A stretch of 64,000 nt of DNA from Liolophura sinensis. Taxonomy: Eukaryota; Mollusca; Polyplacophora; Chitonida; Chitonidae. The stretch lies in NCBI RefSeq assembly GCF_032854445.1, contig NC_088302.1:23945788-24009787 (forward strand), in the 5' to 3' direction. The stretch's first letter is position 1. Each line of letters starts with the position of its first letter. The notes beneath the pieces are model-generated. The model had not been told where the DNA came from. It did no database searches and worked only from the letters and a program-made list of their open reading frames with translations. A program made the translations under genes and the position numbers. Positions 38,857-50,800 of this stretch are shown piece by piece.

Positions 38857-41800
38857 CTGAGCAAAAACACAAAGTGTGAAACAGTCATTTAATTAACTAG
38901 TTAATTTGAATGCTACACAGGTGCTAATGTGGCTTTAGATGCATCACTAAACAGCATTTTGGCAGAGAAGAAAATACCACTTTTGTTTCATGTTATCATC
39001 TTGGAATGAGTTTAAATGCTTTCATGACACATATGCAGTAGTATGTCAGAGATGAAATTCTTTTGTATGTTGTTACCTGTCACTTGTTTTTTCCCCAAAC
39101 CATTTAATGATGAATCCGTCACTTAAGGACTTGAACTCACAGCCACCGCATTGGTGAGAAACTGCTGCGTCATCACGCTGTGCTAGCATGCTAACCGAGC
39201 CACTGAGGCCCCGAAGTTTGTTTGGAAAGTAGGACGACATCTTGCACTTTATTGGTGAAATTTTACGGTAAATACTGTATATCTCAATATTAAACAAAAC
39301 AAGTGAAGGTTGATGAGGTCTGTTACCAGGAAAGAGTGAGTACACAATGTCATCATAAAACAGCTAAAATCCCACACAGTTAGAGCCTTGCTTCACCAGC
39401 AGACTGTTGTTGATGCATAGACGTGATGAAGGACAATGATTACATTACCTGCCGGGCAGTGAGGCAGTTCATGTTTGGGGATGTTTGTCACTCGCTGGAA
39501 ATCATCGTGACAGGCGTTACAGAAGTGCGTTGTGCCGAAGCAGAAGAAGACAGCCACAGAGCAGCAGTAGCGACATTTATACTCCAGGAAATCCGTGCCG
39601 TGTTTGGGGCACATCTGCAACACACAATCCATTTCTTACAAACCCAGAAGGAGGACAGACAACAACATCGTCTCACAGTCTAGTCTTGATTTATAGTTCT
39701 AATTATTAGTTGGCACATGCAAACCTTTTGATATGTAAATAAATGGAATGATGCTATGAGTAAATGTCATTATTCACAGCATCGGACAAGTCATATCTGG
39801 TGGTATAAATACGTTCAGTGTTAAATAACTTGGCGCATATGTTACACTGACTGACCGGTTCTTTATTTATTTATCTGACTGGTGTTTTATGCCGTACTCA
39901 AGTATATTTCACTTATATGACGGCAGCCAACATGATGGTGGTAGGAAACTGGGCAGAGCCAGAGGTAAACCCAGGAATATCTGCAAGTTGCCAGATGACC
40001 TTCCCATGTACGATCGGAGAGAAAACCAGCATGAGCTGGAATTGAACTCACAGCCACCATATTGGTGAGAGGCTCCTGGGTCATTACGCTGCGCTAGCTC
40101 ACTAACCAACTGAGCTAACAAACTGAAAAACTGTTTCACTCCAAAAACTGGAGTAAACCACTGGTGTTTTTGTACAATTTTGTACAAAACACAACTTCTA
40201 TGGTAATCAAACTCTACAATGCCAATAACCAGACAAAGCTTCTACTTGTGAAGAAGCTGACATGCAAGCAGCTGGATTCCAAAGGCAATTTTTTTTGTCG
40301 TTGTTTCAATATACTCAACATTACCTCATGCATCCACAAGCATAAAGCACACAAAATCATACGTCTTACTGGGCTCAAGCACACAATATATCTTGAAGAA
40401 ATTTTATGCACATTGCCTCATTGTGCAAATATGGCAGGTAGAGAAAACTTTTGGTTTATTCTTTCTCAATTCTGAATATTTCCTTGGAAGACTCACCTGT
40501 GCCCGTGAGACATCTGAGCAGGCTCCACACACCAATTCCCGGGGGTCATACTCATCCCCTACCCCCGCCTGCTCATCACACCTCACCTCACCCCCGTAAT
40601 AGGCCTGGTGAACACACCAAACAAAAACATAAGTCAAAGCCAAAAAAAAAAAAATGTCACACTGAAATTTGTTACGTTGGTGTATTATCTTGAGATTGAA
40701 TAATGTGGCCTTTAACATATAATTTTATGACATCAAAACAGACCACTCCCTATGATGACATATTTCTGGGTCCGTGCTAAAGAAACCAGATATGATGGTC
40801 TCCATATTACAGTGACACTGATACCGATAATATGCTGACCAGCACTTGGCCAGTCTACTCAATCTGACATCTTTATGGCCAAATATATATTGGTTTTATT
40901 TCTCTGACTGGCGTTTAACACCGTGCACAAGAATATTTCATAAATGCGACGGCCACCGGAATTATGGACGGAGGAAACTTTAGAACAATCGAGTTACAAT
41001 ACAACAGTTTCCAACATCAGAAAAAAATATAAAATGATCATCTTACTCATCACAAATAAATGATGTCCAATATCACAACACAATAACGATCAAGTTTCAA
41101 TAGCAAGTTAAATGCCATGATACAAAAGTACAATGGTAGCTTGATATCAAAGGACTACGCCTTACCCCGAGAACATGACTACTAAAAATGATTATCCAAA
41201 AAACCAAGAAATTTGCAGGATGATACAGGAACAGTGGTTTCCATTTAATCATTACTTTTCAACTACTAAAACATTTACTAGACTGCTCAGGTACCCCTGA
41301 CTTTGCACTTAACCATGCAGTCTAGCTTTACACTCGGGGAAGAGAATCGTTTCCGTCAAATAAAATTTCTTTTACTAACTGACCTTCATGAGTAAAAAGT
41401 TTGGTCATTTTGGTCAAACATAAGATAATTTGTTCATCTTAATTTCCTTTAAAATCAGCTGAAATCAGCTAAAGAGCTGAACACTCTCATCAGTGAATAC
41501 CATCCACTTTTTGCAAAAGCCATGAGCACAAACACACATTGTGATCTACCTTCTTGCACTTGAAGCAGACATAGTAAGCATATCTGTCCATGGCAAAGCC
41601 TGCGGGGTCACTGTGGAATCGTGCTCCTGGTGTCGTGATGGCCTCAGCCTTGTGTAGTCCTTCATACTCGAGCCTCATTAAAGCCTTCCTTCTCACATCC
41701 TCATGCAGACTGCGGATTGGCTCCAACAGCTCCTTCAGCACATTGTGTTTGATTGCACTCTGAAACAGCATGCACAAATAACTCAACTGCTGCAAGCATG

Positions 41801-44800
41801 ACACTAATTATTGATTACCCTCTGAAAATGTCCTAGAAAGACAATTTTGGCAGCTGTGCATGCACAGATACCTTTTATGACCATAAATTTCGTCCATGAC
41901 TAACATGCCAATTTTTCCTGACTGTGAGAGTTCTATTAATTTTAGATAGGTGTTTTGAGGTTTGCTTGGAACATGGGACGACATTCTACTGGACAACTGT
42001 AAGATTCAGCGCCAAAAATAGTATTCTCTGACATTTATTTGCCTTTAAAAGCGCATATCCTAGACATGCCTTACCTACAAAGGTAAGTATGCAAAAGGCT
42101 ACAGCGTGTGTTATGTAAGCGACAGGAGTCTAAATGAACACAACAGTAAAAAAAAACAAAAAAAAAACAACAAACAAACAAACGGTAAAAAACAGTCACT
42201 GAAGCAGAGATATACTAATAGAAATACTGCAATTATATGACAAATTTTCCTAAAAGAAGTGAACATCTACAGAATACAAAAGTCATCAAAGTATTATTTT
42301 TGAAGCAGAAAGATACATTTTTCTACTAGGATATCATTCAATCTTCTAAATAAATCCTGAAAATCCTTTCCATGATCAATACAACTCTGGCAAAATGAGT
42401 GAACTTGTCAGAGAAGTAAGTTTAGTTCAAATATCACGAATGTGAGCATCATGTCCGACATTCACATACCATTCGTAGTCCGTAAAGGATGTCGATAATC
42501 GCAAGATCCATTTCCCAAACAACTAGCTCCCAAAGAAAAAAGGTATGTAAGAAATTATACAAATTATACCAAAACTTACTTTGCAGATTGGACAAAGGGA
42601 AAAACCAAATGTGATCCGAGGTCCAACCCATCGCTTTTCAAGCACTTTCTGACAGCACTTCATGTGGAAAACATGAGCACACTGCAGCTGTAACACACGT
42701 AATGTACAGAAACAGCTGTAAGTTTGACTGACAAAAAACACATCTAGTGAAACACGAGATGACATTACAACTACAATGTAATTAAGATGTACAGTGTAGA
42801 GAGAAAAGCCAGAGTGTGATAGCCGGCAAATGGTCACACTTGACCGGTGAAATATGTCCTTTTGCCAGTTATCTCAATTAGGGTTTTATTCTAACACACC
42901 TTCCCACTAACGGCCGGAGAGGAAGCCAGCATGAGCTGGACTTGAACTCACAGCAACTGCATTGGTGAGAGACTTCTGGGTCATTACGCTGTGCTAGCGG
43001 GCTAACCAACTGAGCCACGGAGGCCCCCAGAATTTATCAGACGTCACTGGTCTAGATTTACTGTTATGTGCACAACTGCCGTTGGCTTCTAAATTTAGCT
43101 TGCCACTGTTTACATATGCTGAGTTCAGGGCCTGCTGTCTGCCTCTGCCTTAGAATGTTCCAGAATACCCTCAGTTCCGGGCCTGTTTGTTTACAACAAG
43201 TGTTCAGGAATTTTCTTATTCAAGACAATTCCACCAGTACAAGACCTATGAAAGCAGGTCAAAAGGGGAGAAAGGAGAATTATTGAGAGTTTGGATGCTT
43301 TCGCTGTATGTTACTTTAGTAAGCCTTTTGTGCTGAATTTTGGTGTCTTTATAGCCTCTGGCTTTGTTATATCCTTTCTCCACCAAGCACTTGTTCAGTC
43401 TGAACTTGTATATTTAATTTGTGCTCTTGTGTACACAGTGCTTATTAGTACACAGAACCTGCCTGTGAAATTTTGTGTATATTTCGTCATACACTCAGTT
43501 ATACAGTGGATTTTCCCTCTTATTTGTGCATTTATGCCTGTATGGTTTTCCACATTGTGGAATATATGCGTCCGTTTGGACTTGACACCGTTGTACATGT
43601 AAGTACTTTAGTATTTGTATAGATACTGCTATCCATTCTTGTTAAACTTAAGTACTTTAGTATTTGTAACAGTGTTGTTATCTGTTCTTGTTAAAGCTAA
43701 TAAATTGTTGTAAAATAAAATCTGCTGGTTTTGGTTAATTTTTTGTGCGGCTAAACTGTCGTGTATTTCGAACAAGCCATCTCTTTATAATACAGACAGT
43801 TTGGGTCGTAACATTACTCAAAATGCTGTGATGTCATGACATTTAACATACAACAGCATTAAACACACGCACACACACACACACACATCGTATACTGTAC
43901 ACTTCATTTAATGTTTAGCAACACTATCAAGAATTTTTCAATTTACACACCATAAGGTATATGTGTGGAGTAACGTGGCTGACTCCTCAAACCCAGCATT
44001 TTCACCAGGTGCATGACACAACAATCCTCCCAAACAAGGCGTAGAATCTGACAACTTTTCTCAAGTTATGTGGCCCTTCTGACAACCTGATGCACGACAA
44101 AATTATTAATGATAACATCAGCTTTAATAACGAGCTTTACAAAAAGAGGGGGTAAACTGAGAAGTGAGATTTGATATTTAGATCTATTTTAGACGACATT
44201 AATGAATGCTGATTACCTTTATAGCTGGAGCTGCAGCCAAAGCCTCTGTGAAGCAGATCATGCACATGTCGTCTGCGTCCTGCTTCAAGAGTTCCTGGTC
44301 TGAGGAGCGACAGCGGTGAAGACACGGCAAACAAGGCTCCTCGTTCTTGATCCCACCACATGGGTGACCACAGGAGTGAACCTTTGCACAGGCATTACGG
44401 GCATTTTCCTACAATGATACCATCACACGTGCACACACAATGACTGCAGGGATTCATTTGATGAAATTAGTTTGGCCCCCTATAATATTAGGCATTTATT
44501 TGCTTATTTGAATAATGTTAAAGATATACTCAAGAATTTTTTTATTCATATCACAGAAAAGTATTGCCGAAGAAAGCGGATTGCCAGGAGTAAACCACTT
44601 CCCTTCGCCAGACAAAAAAAAAAAAAGTCTAAAGCTACAGTCGGATCAGCAAAGAGCTAGATTTGAACACGAGCCCTCATAGATCAAGAACCTGACAGTA
44701 GCAAGGAGCCTGTGTTTTAACCTGAGAGAGCACATAATGTTAGAAATATTTTAGGCCACATTGAAATATATAGTGTTATAAGCACTGGATAACTGAGCAA

Positions 44801-47800
44801 AGGTCAGCAGAAAAAAACTCTATCCATATAACAACATTAAAAATAGGACATATATAGTCTTGTATTTAAACAAAAACTATTTCACCCTCTTTGTTACCTA
44901 AGCTGGTCAAGAAACAGAAATTCAAAGATGGATGGTTTGGAAGAGGCCTTAATGCAAAGCCAACCATAGGTTGGACAAATTCAGTACAGGTATGTACACA
45001 TATTACCCAAGGTTTGTGTTTTTTTATGTCAGTTACTGTTAATACGATACCTGAGATAACAGGTTATAATTGGGAGGTGTACTTACCTGACAGTCGGGAT
45101 CAGCACACACATTGCCTATAGCCAGCAGTCCTGTGTTACTGGAGGTGCCACAGAATCTACAGGTGCCTGGGCCGCCTGGAGGGTTGCTTACCTTACCTGT
45201 AACAGTTATGAGAGAGTGAGCGTTCAGGGTTTAACGTCATAATTAACAATTATTCAGTCAGCTGATGACAAAGGAGTCCTTAGAGTGCATGTAATGTGCC
45301 TCCTTGTTGCAGGATGGATATCCACCACTCTTTTATCTAGTGCTGCTTCACTGAGACAACTTAACAAAGGCAAGTAAGCTGACCCACCAAAGCAATTACA
45401 CTGATACGGGTGAACCTGCTGTTGCACTACCCTCGTAATGCTGAAAGCCAAACGAGGCGTTTGTAACAGTTATGTGTGTGCAAGAGATGATGAATAAAAC
45501 ACAAGTTATCAACAGGTATGTGTGTGCAAGAGGTGATAAATAAAACACAAGTTTGTGTGTGCGAGAGGTGATGAATATAACACAAATTATTAGTTACCTG
45601 TGTTCAACGTGTGTACAAGAGGTCATAAATAAAACCCATGATATCAGTTACCTGTAAGGTATGCGTGTGCAAAAAGTCACGAATAAAACTCAAATTGTCA
45701 GTTATCTGTAACAGGTGTGTGCATGTATGTGCAAGAGGTGATGAATAAAACAAGTTATCGGTTACCTATAACAGGTGTGTATGTGCGAGAGGTGATGAAT
45801 AAAACAAGTTATCAGTTACCTGTAACTGGCGTGTATATGCAAGGGGTGATGAATAAAACAAGTTATCGGTTACCTATAACAGGTGTGTATATGCGAGAGG
45901 TGATGAATAAAACAGTTATCAGTTATCTGTAACAGGTTTGTGCATGTATGTGCAAGAGGTGATGAAAAAAACAAGTTATCAGTTACCTGTAACAAGTGTG
46001 TATGTGCAAGAGGTGATGAATAAAACAAGTTATCAGTTATCTGTAACAGATATACACGTATTTGATCAGGAAAACAAAGTTATAACACACCCATCATCAC
46101 AGGTACATATACATGGAACATCATGAACAAAACAGGTGCTGATAGTTACACATGGCTGTGAACATATGATAAGGGGCTTAGGTAATCAGATACCTGTCAT
46201 CAGGGACTAGCCACGAGTTAAGTGAATCTATAATATCTGAATATAAATATATCAGTTATTTATTGACAGGTGCCCAACAGGTGTATCAAAAGCACAACTT
46301 ATACACAAATCACAGACAGGTCGATCTATCAACATTAGCGATATTATTTTCAACTGAAGCCAGAAATGTCTGTGAAAAAAAAAAAAAAAAAACCAAAAAA
46401 AAAAAAAAAAATTCTGTTCAGAAAGTCCAAACTTTAAGTGTGGTACACACCAGCAGCTATTTAGCTTCAAGGAAAAATTTTAAAGGCCTTTGATGACATC
46501 ATGGTATGGAATATTGTATGCCTTAGCATATCTGCTGCACCTTAACATATGATAAATTGATGTTACAAAGTGTACAATGTTTGGCACTGATGTATCATGT
46601 GGACAAATGACTGGTTCTCTGTGGTAGAGGAGAACTTCATAGTAAATACTCACCATTATACCTCTCATTTCCTTAGAGCAAACCTTTTGTTCTGTTTGCT
46701 TTAGGTTTTATTTTGTGTCTAGCCGTGTCTGGTGAACATGACTATCACAAAAATGGCATTATGCATTATGTCATTATCAAAATACACCCCCAGCCACCTA
46801 GGCATTTTTTGCTAAACTTTTGACAGTTCATGAAATTTAAAAAAAAAAAAGACACGATCTCTGATACCGTCCTGAAAAAATATATTTTAATTTATTGCTG
46901 TTCAATCCAACTGCATAAACTAATTTTAGTGTAGAAAGCTAAAGCATTTTGTAATGTTACTTGGCTGTGTGCTATGAAATGCCACTCTTAACCGACCCTA
47001 AAGAGAACAATCTGTTCAACACACAACATGTAAATAGGATGAGCCTGTCACATACTACTGACCAGTTACCACAAGTACATGTACTACTGACCAGATACCA
47101 CAAGTACATGTACTACTGACCAGCTACCGCAAGTACATGTACTACTGACCAGCTACCACAAGTACGTGTACTACTGACCAGCTACCGCAAGTACGTGTAC
47201 TACTGACCAGCTACCACAAGTACATGTACTACTAACCAGCTACCACAAGTACATGTACTACTGATCAGCTACCACAAGTACGTGTACTACTAACCAGCTA
47301 CCACAAGTACGTGTACTACTGATCAGCTACCACAAGTACATGTACTACTGATCAGCTACCACAAGTACATGTACTACTGATCAGCTACCACAAGTACGTG
47401 TACTACTAACCAGCTACCACAAGTACATGTACTACTAACCAGCTACCACAAGTACATGTACTACTGATCAGCTACCACAAGTACGTGTGCTACTGACCAG
47501 CTACCACAAGTACATGTACTACTAACCAGCTACCACATATAATCTAACACTGCAATATAATTCAGGGGACTGTTTTAAAATGCTGTCATAATGGCAGATT
47601 CTGTGTTCTGCTAATTTACTATAGTAATGTACATGTACGTCTTCATGTTTCCAGAGACATTTCATCAAGCTCATTTTGTGACACCAAGGCAGTGTAAAAA
47701 AATTCATAATGAATAGCAGAGGATTAGAACTGTACTGTGCAGGAACAAAGCTATGTGGTACATAAAACAGAATTGCACTGTAAATGTCCAGCAATGTGTG

Positions 47801-50800
47801 GTACATGTATTTGACCAGAGCTGTGTGGTCCATGTAATTGACCAGAACTGTTTGGTACATGTATTTGACCAGAACTTTATGGAACATGTATTTTGACCAG
47901 AACTTTGTGGTACATCTATTTGACCAGAGCTGTGCGGTACATATATTTGACCAGAACTATACTGAAGAAATATATACACAAACACCCAATATTTTGACAA
48001 AATTAACTGCGTTATCAAATTCCTTTCACTACCCTTTTTCAGGGAGGCATAAAATGGACTCTTGCAAATACGTCTCCATAACTGAAGGAAACTGACAACC
48101 AATAGTAACCACTGCAGCTCACATTCTGGATTCAGTTTATAGCACCATTTTGTTCTTCTTGCAGAACAATACAATTTAAAGGTTAGTAGCTTCAACATCT
48201 CACACAAAAAAAGCTGTTAGGGGAAACAAGATTAACCCTCAAATTAAGTCATCAGATTGGCGTCACTCCTCGTGATTTGAAGCAATTACATGTAAGTTTC
48301 CACAAATGTACAAAATGAAATCTGAAGCTGTTATTAAGTTGATTCACAAATTCATCAAACATGTCCAAACCTACTGAAATATTTAACATCCAATGACGTC
48401 AGAGAACTGGCTCTTCTCAAGCCATGTTGTCCTGTAATCAAGGGGAGACAATCCTTACTTCCTATGTTTCCTGTGTTCATGCAATGTGATAATCAATTGC
48501 AATACAACTGTTTTTTATATCAAACTAAAATTAACTCAAAACTGAGTGATGCAATAAAAACAAATTACAAGCATGTAAACCCATAAAGGCTGTTACTAGT
48601 TCAATGTAGTTGAATCCAGTTATGTAAGTGGATACAGACCCCCATTAGAACTTCCGTTTTTCGAATGTAATTCTGTGTATTTAAGGATGTAAAGTCTTTT
48701 TTGGCTGCCACCCTGCCGTTTTTGGTGTACAGATGCATGTTTGACATCAAAATGATGAAAATTGTCTAAGCTTTGGGCAGGTATCAGTTTTAATGATGAA
48801 AGTTTGAAATTCTGGGTGAGAGGACACAAGGAGACAGGTGGTGATGTGGCTGCGAGTGAAGTCCCCTTGGTGTTGTTAGGCACCGCTCCCAGCTGCCGGC
48901 ATAGAAAGGTCCAGATTTTGACGGTCAACCTATGTCAAGACTTTTATGGCTTCTTTCTCACAGGCTGGGCCTGGTATGCACCAAAGCTTATTGGCCACGG
49001 AATGTTTGGAGCTGAGCTACAGCGCTAAACGTTGTCGCTTATGGAAAATTAATGGGGGTCTGTGGCCTGATCTGTCCACTTGTGCCAAAACATGTCACTG
49101 TGTGCTCAGATTTTGCAGCAGTCTGATAATATTTGGTGGGTACATCTGTGATGTGGTTTGCATTGACATGGAACTTGATTGAGCAGTTTTAAGGCTTTTT
49201 AGTTCTATATTTTCACCACATATCTCTTTTGTCTAAAAATCAGATAAAACACTCTGTGGTCGAGGGTAGTACAGGTGTATGAGCAGGCTGGATCAAACAC
49301 AGACAAGGTTTCATTGTTCCTGGTTTTTAAAATGTCTTTTTTGGGGCTGACATTGGATAAATAATGCATAAATAATGATAATAAGTGTTGTGAGTGAAAT
49401 TGGAGTATGTGGCTGGTAGATAGGGTGTGTGATTTAGGATGGTCAATAAGGCCTTGCATCACATGTAAGGGCCCAGCCTCACACAGGTGGATAAAAACAC
49501 ATCAGCAGATTAATTTAGAGAGGGCCAGCGTGTATGTAATTTACATTCCCTCCCATGTGTGCCACCACACACTAGGTAAATGTGCATCAAATCAACCTGC
49601 AGTCACAAAACATCAAAAACAGGCATGTCTGCTGCAACACTGGCTGCTGTCTTGGGCATAGGCTTGAAGTGGACAAAGTTAATTTTCCTCTCTACACTTT
49701 CCACTGTAGGCATGTAGTTGTCAATGCATGTGTGTATTCATTCCTCTGACAAGTTACATGAGCACTCACACATTATGTACGGCAATGGAACAAAAATGAT
49801 CCATTTCAAGTATCTGGCATACATGTAAGTGTGATCTGTTGGAATATTGCCCTTGTGAAAATGAGTTTCTGCCCCACCAGGTGTCTGTTTCTCCACCTGA
49901 ACACAGTACGCTGTTCCTGAGACATCTCAAGCAGTTTTTGTTGTAGTATCTAGCCCATGGTGGCATCCACCTCCCTGGGCAGCTGTGATTTTTTTACGTT
50001 TCCAATGTCCTCACACCCAAGTTGAGAAAACAGACAGCTACACATGGCTTTCACATCCTAGTTCAAAACCTTTTGAGCTTTCTTCTTGGTTTCCCTCTTT
50101 CAACCTTGTCTCTCAAACATGGCTTCAGTGAACTTTGCCTGGTTTGTGCATATACTGAACTGGGATCTACCTAGATGATTGGGGTCTGTTAGCCATTCAG
50201 CTTCCTCAAAGGCCTGAATAATCAGATGCAGTCCTCCACTCCCTTGGCCGACCAAGAATCCCCGTCATTGGTCAGGTACTTCGACATGACACATATCCCT
50301 CCAGAATTATCTATCTTTTGATATATATTTTGACACTTTTGGCCTTTAACTATTTTCTTAGCACTGCTGTAAACAAGAAAATCTACTTGAAAATCCATAA
50401 TTTTCCAAATGTTTGTTTTTCGAAAATGTAAAATACTTGATCACTGGAATTTTTTCATTTTTCTTGTAGACATACATGCCAGCTTTCCAAAACATTTGAC
50501 CTGGTTGAGTTAAATTCCTCCTACTCCAAAGTTTTTGCATGTATCAAACTCTAACTATGTGTGTGGGGGTGAAAGGTGGTAGGAATTATGTGGTGCAAAA
50601 TATAATAATTTTGACAAAAGTTGGCTGGTTTGATAGGGCACAGACCCCCATCAGAACTTCCGTTTTTCTGGAGGGACAAATGTAATTCTGTGCATTTTAG
50701 GGTGTAAAGTCTTTTCCTGCTGCCAGCCTGCCGTTCTTGGTGTACAGGTACATGCTTGGTATCAAAATGATGGAAATTGTTTTGGGCAGGTATGACTTCT

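Noticed and set aside
40393-40693. + strand frames overlapping 40497-40604
   Set aside because: Antisense shadows of a MYCBP2 exon, which has matching splice sites, phase and near-identity to human on the minus strand.
43291-43602. Hydrophobic 103-residue frame as a nested gene
   Set aside because: It lies inside the probable solo LTR, has no recognisable domain, and LTRs are normally non-coding.
45717-46126. + strand frames with an 18-residue repeat
   Set aside because: A 54-bp minisatellite in a MYCBP2 intron, antisense to the gene; the frame is open only because 54 is a multiple of three.
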